Made by a program: the position numbers and the translations under genes. DNA of 64,000 nucleotides from Candidatus Zhuqueibacterota bacterium. GTDB taxonomy: Bacteria; Electryoneota; RPQS01. Positions 15,029 to 23,664 of this stretch are shown here, piece after piece. The stretch spans positions 1-64,000 of the forward strand of contig RPQS01000022.1 of assembly GCA_003818605.1 (NCBI GenBank). Reading direction: 5' to 3'. Numbering within the stretch: position 1 is the stretch's first letter; every line of letters begins with the position of its first letter. The notes below the pieces were generated by a model. It saw nothing but the letters and a program-made list of their open reading frames with translations. It was not told the origin of the DNA and searched no databases.

Positions 15029-16558
15029 ATGGCTCTGGTCATTAGCGGGAAGAATCTTAAAATCGAAGACGTCGTCAATGTGGCGCGCGGTGAAGAGAAG
15101 GTTGAACTGCATGCGGATGCCGTGCAGCGCATCCGCCGCTGCCGCGAATTCTTGCAGAAAAAAGTAGCCGCGCATGAAATGATGTACGGTGTAAATACGG
15201 GAATCGGCGAACTCTCGGAAGTGGCCTTAACCGACGAACAGACCAAAGAATTCCAAAAATATCTGGTCTACAATCACGCGGCGGGAATCGGCGATCCCAT
15301 GCCCGTGGAGTGGGTGCGCGCGGCGATGCTCTCGCGAATCAACGTGCATGCGAACGGCCATTCGGCCTGCCGTCCGGAAATCACGCAAACCTATGTGGAA
15401 ATGCTCAACAAGGGCGTAACGCCGGTTGTGTGCCTTAAAGGCAGCGTAGGCGCGTGCGGCGATTTGGCTCCCATGTCGCAGATCGCGCTTTCACTGATGG
15501 GTGAAGGCGAAGCCTATTATCAAGGTGAAAGAATGCCCACGATTCGCGCACAGGAAAAAGCGGGAATCAAAGCTCCCGGTTTGGAAGTGCGCGATGGATT
15601 GGCCGCAATTAACGGCAGCAATTTTATCGTATCAGTCGGCGGTATGCTACTCTATGATACGGAACGCTGGCTGAAGCAGGCGGAAATTGCGGCGGCTATG
15701 AGCTTGGAAGCTCTGCTGGCCAATATGAAGCCCTACGATGAGCGGCTGCATAAGCTGCGCGGATTTCGCGGCGCGGTGACCAGCGCGGCTAACCTGCGCA
15801 AGATGATGGCCGGATCGGATCTGACGACGGGCAAGATGAAAGTCAAAGTGCAGGACGCCTACAGCATGCGTTCCACACCGCAGGTTATCGGTGCGGCGCG
15901 CGATCAAGTGCGCTGGGCGCGCGAACAATTTGAAACCGAATTGAACGGCATTGCCGATAATCCGATCTTTGTTCCGGACGATGGCGTTGTGCTGTCCGGC
16001 GCGAATTTCCAAGGATCGCCGATCAGCCTTCCGCTCGATATGGTGGGAGCGGCCATCACGATGGTGAGCGTACTTTCCGAACGGCGGCTCAATCGCTTGC
16101 TCCACCCCGCCTTGAGTGTAGGCTTGCCCGCCTTTCTTACGAAAGGTGCGGGAATGTTTTCCGGACACATGCTCAGCCAATATACGGCGGACATGCTGAT
16201 TGTGGAACAGCGCATTCTCTCAACTCCCGCTTCCACGCAATCCATTCCCGCGGCGGCGGATCAGGAAGATTTCGTGAGCATGGGCTGGAACACCGCGCTC
16301 AAAACAAATCAGATTCTCGACAACGCATACGGCGTACTCGGCATCGAATTCATCGCCGCCGCACAGGCCTTGGACTTCCGCGAATTCACTCCGGGCGCGG
16401 GAACGCGCGCCGCGCACGCTGCCGTGAGAAAAGTCGTGCAGCATCTCGATATAGACCGTCCCCTCTTTACTGACCACAACAATATGAAAGCCGCCGTCAA
16501 GAGTTTGAATGTTCTGAAAGCGGTGGAAGAAGCGATCGGCGAATTGGGAATGTATTAG
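15029..16558 (+). CDS. Histidine/aromatic amino acid ammonia-lyase family enzyme with Ala-Cys-Gly MIO triad
   Basis: 509 residues from ATG 15029, fixed by AAAGGAG; this equals the usual HutH length. Family signatures: MYGVNTGIGELSEV (active-site Tyr loop), GSVGACGDLAPMSQ, FQGSPISLPLDMV, RRLNRLLHP and STQSIPAAADQEDFVSMG (the catalytic QE). The prosthetic MIO group forms autocatalytically from Ala-Ser-Gly in most members; here the codons at 15452-15460 give A142-C143-G144 with TGC. A Ser-to-Cys change at this position in Pseudomonas HutH is known to leave an active enzyme, so MIO formation is still plausible. There are no hutU/I/G neighbours. The reaction is probably deamination of histidine or an aromatic amino acid; an aminomutase is also possible. 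The gene stands alone with its own terminator. Confidence 0.87.
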   Translation: MALVISGKNLKIEDVVNVARGEEKVELHADAVQRIRRCREFLQKKVAAHEMMYGVNTGIGELSEVALTDEQTKEFQKYLVYNHAAGIGDPMPVEWVRAAMLSRINVHANGHSACRPEITQTYVEMLNKGVTPVVCLKGSVGACGDLAPMSQIALSLMGEGEAYYQGERMPTIRAQEKAGIKAPGLEVRDGLAAINGSNFIVSVGGMLLYDTERWLKQAEIAAAMSLEALLANMKPYDERLHKLRGFRGAVTSAANLRKMMAGSDLTTGKMKVKVQDAYSMRSTPQVIGAARDQVRWAREQFETELNGIADNPIFVPDDGVVLSGANFQGSPISLPLDMVGAAITMVSVLSERRLNRLLHPALSVGLPAFLTKGAGMFSGHMLSQYTADMLIVEQRILSTPASTQSIPAAADQEDFVSMGWNTALKTNQILDNAYGVLGIEFIAAAQALDFREFTPGAGTRAAHAAVRKVVQHLDIDRPLFTDHNNMKAAVKSLNVLKAVEEAIGELGMY

Positions 16559-16581
16559 CATTTCTGGCATCTGTGTATTCG

Positions 16582-16610
16582 ACGGGCTTTCGCAAGAAAG
16601 CCCGTTTTTC
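16582..16610 (+). terminator. Intrinsic terminator after ammonia-lyase
   Basis: Perfect 10-bp stem ACGGGCTTTC (16582-16591) / GAAAGCCCGT (16596-16605), GCAA tetraloop, T run after. The GCAA loop matches the orphan terminator at 3257. Confidence 0.9.
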
Positions 16611-17142
16611 GTATAGCCCCAAAAATGCGAGGACTTTACAAAGGGGGTTTGGGAGCTTATATTCTATTAATGAACAAGTGTTCATTTAGACATCTGACAG
16701 GGTTTTATTTATGATTGCCTATGAGCAATCCGGACATCTCATATATCACAATCCGTTTTAATGATCGAAGGGCGGAAGGACCGGCGGGGAACGAGTAGCT
16801 TAGTGGCGGATGAAATTCAGCCATGCATGCTTCGGGATTATACGGTTCCATAATTACCCTGAAATGATCGCATCGGCAAAACGTAGCCATGCTCTTTTTT
16901 ATAGTGAATGAGGTCATGAATCCCTTCCTGAAAAACACAAAAAGTACCTGTTATAACTAATTTGTAAGCACATATTATACAACTATATATTAAACCGCGT
17001 GGAACAGTTTTCATTTTCTGGAGTGTACTATCAACAATGCTGAACCTCACTTTAAGATGCCATGTCTGCTGGCATAGAATGTGCACCATTGCCCATTGAA
17101 TCTTCCGGCTTCCAAATCACATTAAGCTGAATCAGTCCCGGC
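16611..17142. other. Intergenic leader of the PocR-domain kinase
   Basis: No gene is supported. It contains the perfect 18-bp inverted repeat AATGAACAAGTGTTCATT (16669-16686), a plausible dimeric repressor site but 457 bp from the next start codon. The rest is AT-rich with no clear promoter. The kinase's GTG start has no visible Shine-Dalgarno. Confidence 0.5.
16669..16686. promoter_or_regulatory. 18-bp perfect inverted repeat (possible operator)
   Basis: AATGAACA and TGTTCATT arms separated by AG. Arm length and 2-bp spacer are typical of sites for dimeric helix-turn-helix repressors. No regulator gene of that kind is in the window, so this is only a candidate. Confidence 0.3.
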
Positions 17143-20100
17143 GTGTCCTTACCGAAAATACCATTCGAAACCCTTGATATCGCCTTCTTCTACTATGGGC
17201 TGGCGTATATTCTCCTCGCGGCGGTGTGTCTGCCTCTGCAGCGAAAAGACGGTCGCCGTTTGCCGTGGGGATATCTGGGCGGATTCGGACTTTTTTTAGG
17301 TTTAGTTGCCTGGCTGAATCTATTCGCCATCAGCTTCGGCGATAACATATTGATGCTTCAATTGCGCATCGTGCTGATGTCGCTGGGCTTTTTATCGCTG
17401 CTGGAGTTTGGCCGCCGGGGAATCATCGCCAGCGGCAACCGCGCCCCGGGCCTGTGGATCCACATTCCCTTGGTCCTACTGGCAGCAACCGGAGTATTTT
17501 TCGATCCCAATGGATTGAAAATTACGCCACGCTACGCCTTAGCCGTTCCCGGCGGGATTATGGCCGTCATCGCGCTGCTGCGAACGGCTTCGCAGTCGCG
17601 GACAGGACGCCTGTCTCTGTGGGCAATTTCCGCCGCGATGATCGGAATCACCCTTACGTCCGGACTCTTTGCAGCTCGCGGCGAATTCTTTCCCGCCAAT
17701 TTCCTCCATCAGGATTTCTTTCAATCCGTCTTCGGCATTTCCATCCAGTTCGCCCGCTGTGTCTTGGCTTTAGCTGCCGCCCTCGCGCTGACTCTATACT
17801 ATTCGGCGGTTCATCAGTCAGGCTCGCACAATCAAATTCGATATATCGCCGGGCCGTTCAGTAAGTGGCTTCTGCCCGGATTGACATTTATCCTTGCGCT
17901 TGGATGGATTGCCACGACCGCCACGGGAATCAAGTTCAAGAATCAGATCTGGTCGGCCTTAAGTATGCGCGCGCAAATCGCGGTTTCGTCGCTCGAGCCG
18001 CACCACACCTTGCTTGTATTCGATTCGAACGATTCGCTTCGAACTTTCGCGCGGACAAGAATCGGCGCCAAACTGTCGAGGCAATATGCGGCCAACAAGG
18101 ATCTTCTCGCGCTTTATGTATGCGTGCGGACGGAACAGAATACGCTCACTCCGCTGATATCCGATTCGATTGGATCGCGTCGCGGCAACGGGCAGTCGGG
18201 ACGACAGAGCGCGGACTGGACGAGATCGGATATTTCCACGTGGTCGGATATCGGAAACTCCGTCCGGGCACGACTCGGCGATCATTCACAGCAAGCGGTG
18301 TTAGCCGCCGCCGTCCCGGAAACGGATCTTCATCCGCTCTATTTGGTCATGGTCATCCGGGTGCCGGCCCTGACACGCGGTTTCTTTCGCGACCGCTTAT
18401 TCCCTCTGGGCACCATGCTGTTTATTACTCTGGCGCTGATTGCCATGGATCTGGCCTGGCGGCGATCCCGCGAATCGGCCGTGCGTATCGCGGAATCGGA
18501 AGAGCGCTATCGCAGTGTGGTGGAGTACTCGCCCGAAAGCATTTTTATTCTGCAAAGCGACAGCATTCTGTTCGCCAATCGCGCGGCGGCGCACATGTTG
18601 GGCGCGGGTGGACCGGAAGAACTCATTGGTCAATCATTCCGGAATTTAGCTGCGCACGGGTTGCGTGAGATTACCGCTCAAACCGTGAATCAAGCCGCCG
18701 ACAAACCTTCCTCGGATACACCGCTGGAAGTTCGCCTGCTGCGTCGCGACGGCGCATCGGTTGACGTGGAATTGATCGCGGTCAAACTCGTTTTTGACCA
18801 GCATACGGCCACCATGATTCTCTGTCGGGATGTCACCGAACAAAGGCGGGCGCAGAAAGCGATCCGGGAGAGTGAAGAACGTTATATCCGGCTGTTCAAT
18901 GAATCACTGGCCGGCAATTACGTATCCTCTCCGGACGGCCGCATTCTGCTGTGCAATTCGGCTTTCGCCCGCATGTTGGGATTTGCGTCCATCGCGGATG
19001 CAACCAGTGAATCGTCCTTTTCGTTCTATCCGACTCCCGCGGCGCGCAGCCGCTTTCTGGACATGCTGCAGGAAAATAAGCGGCTCGAACAATATGAGAC
19101 CGAATTGATCCGGGCGGACGGAAGTCGTCTCTTTGCCATCGAAAACGTTGTGGGCGTTTTCGATGAAAACGACCGGTTGGTCCGGCTGCACGGCAACATC
19201 GTGGATATCACCGCCAGAAAAGAAGCCGAGGAAGCGGTTCGCACCAGCGAAGAGCGGTATCGCACATTGATCGAGAATCAGGGAGAAGGCATCGGCATCA
19301 TAGATGAAGCGGGACGGTTCTTCTTTGCCAATCCCGCCGCGCATGAAATTTTCGGAGTGAGCGATGGACAACTGCACGGTCGTTCACTTTGGGAGTTTTG
19401 GCGGGATTATAGCACCGAAAACGTGCTTCCGCAGTGGCAACAGCAAGAGGCGGGCACGCGGAGTTTGTGGGAAGCGGAAATCGTCAGACCGGACGGTCAG
19501 AATCGCCATCTGCTCGTCACGGCGACTCCGCGCTTCGACGGCGTCGGACAATATATCGGTACGTTCGCCGTTTTCCGGGACATCAGCGAACGCAAACTGG
19601 CGGAGAGCGCGCTGCATGAAAGCCAGCGCGCCATGTCCACGCTGCTCAGCAATCTGCAGGGCATGGCATATCGCTGCCGGAATGATGCCGATTGGACCAT
19701 GGAATTCGTGAGCAACGGCAGTCTGGGACTGACCGGATATGCGCCGCAGGATTTGGTGAATAATCAGGTAGTCAGCTACAGTGATTTAATCCGTCCGGAA
19801 GATCGCGACATCGTTTGGAACGCCGTGCAGACCGCGCTGACTCAAGATAGTCCTTTCCGCCTTATTTATCGTATTCACACGGCGGACGGCACGCAAAAAT
19901 GGGTTTGGGAGCAGGGCCAGGGTGTCTATGATGATAAAGGCTCGCTGCGGGCTATTGAAGGCTACATTTCGGATATCACGGAACGCAAACTTGCCGAAGA
20001 AGCGCTCGAAAAACGGCTCATCGCGCTCACCCGTCCGTTGGGTGATACGTCGAATCTGCAATTCGAAGATCTTTTTAACGTGGAAGACGTGCAGCGCATT

Positions 20101-22116
20101 CAGGACGCCTTTGCGGAAGCGGCCGGCGTCGCGTCCATTATCACCGATACGACGGGAAAACCCATTACCAAGCCCAGCAACTTTTGTTATCTGTGTGAAA
20201 ATATCATTCGCAAGACGGAACGCGGCCGGGCCAACTGCTATCGTTCGGATGCCATTTTGGGACGGATGAGCAAAGATGGACCGCAGATCCAGCCCTGTCT
20301 CAGCGGCGGGCTGTGGGACGGCGGCACCAGCATTCGCGTGGGAGACCGGCATATCGCCAATTGGCTGATCGGGCAAGTCCTCGATGAAGACGCCGATCCC
20401 GAGAAAATGATGCGTTATGCGGAGGCGATTGGCGCGGACGAAGAAGAATTCCGTACGGCTCTGTCGCAAGTAAAGCGCATGCCGCGCGAACAGTTCAGCC
20501 GGATTTGTCAAGCGCTCTATCTGATCGCCAATCAGATGTCGAGTCTGGCGGTGCAAAATATTCAGCAGGCTCGTGAAATCACGGAACGGCGGCGCGCCGA
20601 AGAAGCCCTGCGGCAGAGCGAGCGGCGCTTCCGCGACATCGTCGAAAAATCCGATGATGCGATCTATGTCTGGCAAAACAACCGCATAGTTCTCATCAAT
20701 CCGAAATTCCGGGAATTATCCGGCTACTCGCTGGATGAAATGACGGCGCCGGGCTTCAGCATCCTCAACACCGTAGCCGAATCCGATCGCGACAGAGTGA
20801 GCCGGCATTTGCGCATACTCGGAACGTATGACACGGCCGTGGAACGGTATTCCTTCAAAGGTTTGGCAAAAAACGGCAAGCTGTACGAGATGGAAGCCAG
20901 CGTCACCGAGATCACGTGGGACGGTGCTCCCGCATGGCTCGGTGTGCTCCGCGATATGACCGCGCAACATGCTCTGGAAACGCAGGTTCAGCAATCGCAA
21001 AGGCTGGAGTCCATCGGCAGACTCGCGGGCGGCGTGGCGCACGATTTCAACAATCTGCTCACGATCATCGGCGGTCACGCTGACCTTGCACTTCTAAAAC
21101 TGAGTGATGAAGATCCGCTGCGTCCTGATGTAGAAGAGATTCTGAAAACGGCCAACCGGGCCGGCAATCTCACGCGGCAGCTGCTGGCCTTCAGCCGGAA
21201 ACAAGTCATTGAACCGGAAATCATTGATCTTAATTCCACGATTTCCGATATGAAGCGCATGCTGACGCGGATTATCGGCGAAGATATTTCTTTGATCACC
21301 GAAACCGCCGATGACTTGTGGAATGTGAAAGCGGATCCCGGACAGATTGAGCAAGTGGTCGTCAATCTTGCGGTCAACGCGCGCGATGCTATGCCGGACG
21401 GCGGCACGCTGCGATTGGCTACGGCTAACGTTGTCCTCGATAGGGAATATGCCGCCACGCATCTGGAGGTGGAACCGGGCAACTATGTCTTGTTGGAGGT
21501 TTCTGATACGGGCTGCGGAATGGATGAAAACGTCATTAGCCGCGTCTTCGAACCGTTCTTTACAACCAAGCCGCTCGGTGTGGGAACCGGTTTGGGTCTG
21601 GCCACCGTGTACGGAATTATTCGCCAAAGCGGCGGACATATCACGCTGGAGAGCGAAGTCGGGCGCGGTTCTATATTCCGCATCTATCTGCCTAAAACGG
21701 ACGATACTGCGGCAATTCGCGCTCCCATAGATGCGAAAGCGACACGCCTGACCGGAACGGAAACCATTTTAGTGGTGGAAGATAACGAGGCGCTGCGAAA
21801 TTCGATTTTTCACACGTTGAAGCACTTCGGCTATGAAGTGGTTATGGCCGCCGATGGCGATCAAGCGATCACGATGTGCAAGGGCTTGTCCGGCCACGTG
21901 GACTTGGTGCTGACGGATGTGATTATGCCCAATTTGGGCGGTGTGGAATTAATCACTCTGCTGAAAGACGTGTGGCCGCGTATAAGAGTTCTGTTGATGT
22001 CCGGTTATACCGACGCGGCGATTATCCCCGACCCGCAAACACCCTATATCCAGAAACCGTTCCGGCCGCAGGCTTTGGCGCAGAGAATCCGCGAAATTCT
22101 TGACGCTCCCCGTTAA
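17143..22116 (+). CDS. Membrane hybrid histidine kinase with five PAS domains and a PocR sensor domain
   Basis: 1657 residues from a GTG at 17143. About eight hydrophobic helices occupy residues 1-270 (for example LAYILLAAVCL, LLPGLTFILALGWIATTATG). An external loop of about 150 residues follows, then a final helix (LGTMLFITLALIAMDLAW). The cytoplasmic part has four PAS domains (about 455-950) linked by [12 protein letters not shown]-type coils. A PocR domain (about 970-1160) contains conserved cysteines (NFCYLCENIIRKTERGRANC, QPCLSGG). A fifth PAS follows, then HisKA (LAGGVAHDFNN, phospho-acceptor H1300), HATPase ([19 protein letters not shown]) and a receiver with D1592 (LVLTDVIMP) and a conserved Lys (YIQKPF). 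PocR domains are proposed small-molecule sensors, known from the propanediol regulator PocR. No partner gene is adjacent; output would go through the fused receiver or an unlinked regulator. Start uncertain. Confidence 0.85.
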   Translation: MSLPKIPFETLDIAFFYYGLAYILLAAVCLPLQRKDGRRLPWGYLGGFGLFLGLVAWLNLFAISFGDNILMLQLRIVLMSLGFLSLLEFGRRGIIASGNRAPGLWIHIPLVLLAATGVFFDPNGLKITPRYALAVPGGIMAVIALLRTASQSRTGRLSLWAISAAMIGITLTSGLFAARGEFFPANFLHQDFFQSVFGISIQFARCVLALAAALALTLYYSAVHQSGSHNQIRYIAGPFSKWLLPGLTFILALGWIATTATGIKFKNQIWSALSMRAQIAVSSLEPHHTLLVFDSNDSLRTFARTRIGAKLSRQYAANKDLLALYVCVRTEQNTLTPLISDSIGSRRGNGQSGRQSADWTRSDISTWSDIGNSVRARLGDHSQQAVLAAAVPETDLHPLYLVMVIRVPALTRGFFRDRLFPLGTMLFITLALIAMDLAWRRSRESAVRIAESEERYRSVVEYSPESIFILQSDSILFANRAAAHMLGAGGPEELIGQSFRNLAAHGLREITAQTVNQAADKPSSDTPLEVRLLRRDGASVDVELIAVKLVFDQHTATMILCRDVTEQRRAQKAIRESEERYIRLFNESLAGNYVSSPDGRILLCNSAFARMLGFASIADATSESSFSFYPTPAARSRFLDMLQENKRLEQYETELIRADGSRLFAIENVVGVFDENDRLVRLHGNIVDITARKEAEEAVRTSEERYRTLIENQGEGIGIIDEAGRFFFANPAAHEIFGVSDGQLHGRSLWEFWRDYSTENVLPQWQQQEAGTRSLWEAEIVRPDGQNRHLLVTATPRFDGVGQYIGTFAVFRDISERKLAESALHESQRAMSTLLSNLQGMAYRCRNDADWTMEFVSNGSLGLTGYAPQDLVNNQVVSYSDLIRPEDRDIVWNAVQTALTQDSPFRLIYRIHTADGTQKWVWEQGQGVYDDKGSLRAIEGYISDITERKLAEEALEKRLIALTRPLGDTSNLQFEDLFNVEDVQRIQDAFAEAAGVASIITDTTGKPITKPSNFCYLCENIIRKTERGRANCYRSDAILGRMSKDGPQIQPCLSGGLWDGGTSIRVGDRHIANWLIGQVLDEDADPEKMMRYAEAIGADEEEFRTALSQVKRMPREQFSRICQALYLIANQMSSLAVQNIQQAREITERRRAEEALRQSERRFRDIVEKSDDAIYVWQNNRIVLINPKFRELSGYSLDEMTAPGFSILNTVAESDRDRVSRHLRILGTYDTAVERYSFKGLAKNGKLYEMEASVTEITWDGAPAWLGVLRDMTAQHALETQVQQSQRLESIGRLAGGVAHDFNNLLTIIGGHADLALLKLSDEDPLRPDVEEILKTANRAGNLTRQLLAFSRKQVIEPEIIDLNSTISDMKRMLTRIIGEDISLITETADDLWNVKADPGQIEQVVVNLAVNARDAMPDGGTLRLATANVVLDREYAATHLEVEPGNYVLLEVSDTGCGMDENVISRVFEPFFTTKPLGVGTGLGLATVYGIIRQSGGHITLESEVGRGSIFRIYLPKTDDTAAIRAPIDAKATRLTGTETILVVEDNEALRNSIFHTLKHFGYEVVMAADGDQAITMCKGLSGHVDLVLTDVIMPNLGGVELITLLKDVWPRIRVLLMSGYTDAAIIPDPQTPYIQKPFRPQALAQRIREILDAPR

Positions 22117-22145
22117 TACATTGACTCTCTGAACGGTCATGCAAC

Positions 22146-22186
22146 AAAAAAAGGCCGGCTCGGTTTTCCGAGTCGGCCTTTTTTTG
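22146..22186. terminator. Bidirectional intrinsic terminator between kinase and lpdA
   Basis: Stem AAAAAAAGGCCG-G-CTCG pairs with CGAG-T-CGGCCTTTTTTT around a 5-nt loop. A tract on one side and T tract on the other make it work on both strands: 30 bp after the plus-strand kinase and 12 bp after the minus-strand lpdA. Confidence 0.9.
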
Positions 22187-22197
22187 AAACAGCCTGT

Positions 22198-23598
22198 TCA
22201 GGCATGAATCGCGCGATTTCCCGTGGCCGCTAAGCAGGCTTCGCGAAACGCTTCCGTGAACGTGGGATGAGCGTGCGACATTCGTGCGATATCTTCCGCG
22301 CTGGCGCGATATTCGAGAGCGACCACAGCCTCCGCGATCATGTCCGCCACGCGCGCGCCGAACATATGAACTCCGAGCAGTTCATCCGTTTTTTCATCGG
22401 CCAGCACTTTCACCAATCCTTCGCTCTCGTTGGCCGCGCGCGCTCTGCCCAACGGTTTGTATGAGAACATACCGGTTTTATAGGCTTGCCCGCGCCGTCG
22501 GAGATTGTTTTCAGTCACTCCGACTCCCGCCACTTCCGGCCAAGTATAGACTACCCACGGAATCGCGTTGTAATTGATATGCGGTTTTTGCCCGGATAAT
22601 CGTTCCGCGACAAAGATTCCTTCCTCTTCGGCTTTATGCGCGAGCATCGCCCCGCCGATCACATCGCCAATCGCAAACACTCCCGGACATTGCGTTTCCA
22701 GATTCCCGTTGACTTCTATAAATCCGCGCGAATCGGTAATGATACCTGCACGATCGAGCCTTAAGTTTTCCGTATACGGTTTGCGCCCCACCGATATCAG
22801 ACAGACATCTCCGTTGAACTGAACCTTCTCTCCGGCGGGATTCTCCGCCGTCACAACAACTCTTCCGTCTTCCGCCACCGCGCTTTGCACCTTGTGGCTT
22901 AAATAGAAAGTCATTCCCAAACGCTGCAGGGATTTTTGCAGCTCTTTGCCCATTGTGTGATCCATGTTGGGAATGATGGAGTCCATGAATTCCACCACGC
23001 TGACCCGCGTTCCCAGTCGCGCATACACGGAACCCAACTCCAATCCGATGGCTCCGCCGCCGATCACGATCATCTGTTCCGGAATTTTTTCCAGAGCTAA
23101 AGCTTCCGTGGAAGATATGAGATATTTATTGTCGAAGGGAGCAAACGGCAAGGCGGCGGGGCGGGATCCCGTGGCGATAATCGTGTTCCGCGTTTCGAAG
23201 CGCTCTTCGCGTCCGTCCGAACGCGTCACGGCAATCGCGTGCGCATCGGCAAACGAGCCGTGACCTTCGTATACTGCGATCCCGTTTTTCTTCATCAGAA
23301 AAGCGACTCCCGCCACGGTATCAGCCACGACTTTATCCTTACGGCGGAGCATGGCGGGCCAGTCTACGTCCAATCCGCTGACTTTAATTCCGTGCGCCGC
23401 GAAATGCTTCTTGGCCGTGTAGTAGAGTTCCGAGGAATCGAGCAAAGCTTTTGACGGAATGCAGCCCACATTCAGGCACGTTCCGCCCAGCGCAGGATAG
23501 CGTTCCACCAGCGCGACTTTCATCCCGAGCTGCGCCGCGCGAATCGCGGCCACATAGCCGCCCGGCCCGGAACCGATGACTGTGACGTCGTATTTCAT
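22198..23598 (-). CDS. lpdA: Dihydrolipoyl dehydrogenase (E3)
   Basis: 466 residues, standard for E3. FAD-binding VTVIGSGPGGYVAAIRAAQLG, redox-active disulfide GGTCLNVGCIPSKALL, NAD-binding VIGGGAIGLELGSVYARLG, second FAD motif VFAIGDVIGG, and the dimer-interface catalytic HAHPTFTEAFREA. The enzyme reoxidises dihydrolipoamide with NAD+ and is shared by 2-oxoacid dehydrogenase complexes and the glycine cleavage system. Here it is the last gene of a sucA-sucB operon, so its main job is 2-oxoglutarate dehydrogenase. A gap of 66 bp, including a repeat palindrome, separates it from the preceding FGE-like gene. It ends at a bidirectional terminator. Confidence 0.96.
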   Translation of the reverse strand: MKYDVTVIGSGPGGYVAAIRAAQLGMKVALVERYPALGGTCLNVGCIPSKALLDSSELYYTAKKHFAAHGIKVSGLDVDWPAMLRRKDKVVADTVAGVAFLMKKNGIAVYEGHGSFADAHAIAVTRSDGREERFETRNTIIATGSRPAALPFAPFDNKYLISSTEALALEKIPEQMIVIGGGAIGLELGSVYARLGTRVSVVEFMDSIIPNMDHTMGKELQKSLQRLGMTFYLSHKVQSAVAEDGRVVVTAENPAGEKVQFNGDVCLISVGRKPYTENLRLDRAGIITDSRGFIEVNGNLETQCPGVFAIGDVIGGAMLAHKAEEEGIFVAERLSGQKPHINYNAIPWVVYTWPEVAGVGVTENNLRRRGQAYKTGMFSYKPLGRARAANESEGLVKVLADEKTDELLGVHMFGARVADMIAEAVVALEYRASAEDIARMSHAHPTFTEAFREACLAATGNRAIHA

Positions 23599-23616
23599 AT
23601 GGCCTCAATTATCAAC

Positions 23617-23641
23617 TCGCCGTTGTCGGTCTCCCGACCGG
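23617..23641. repeat. TCGCCGTTGT-type hairpin repeat upstream of lpdA
   Basis: A 25-bp sequence starting TCGCCGTTGT and containing the hairpin CGGTCTCCCGACCG. It is identical to 31202-31226, where it forms one side of a larger multi-hairpin element. Here only this half is present, 19 bp upstream of the lpdA start codon. Confidence 0.8.
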
Positions 23642-23664
23642 CAAGGGCATCAAAATCAAATAGA

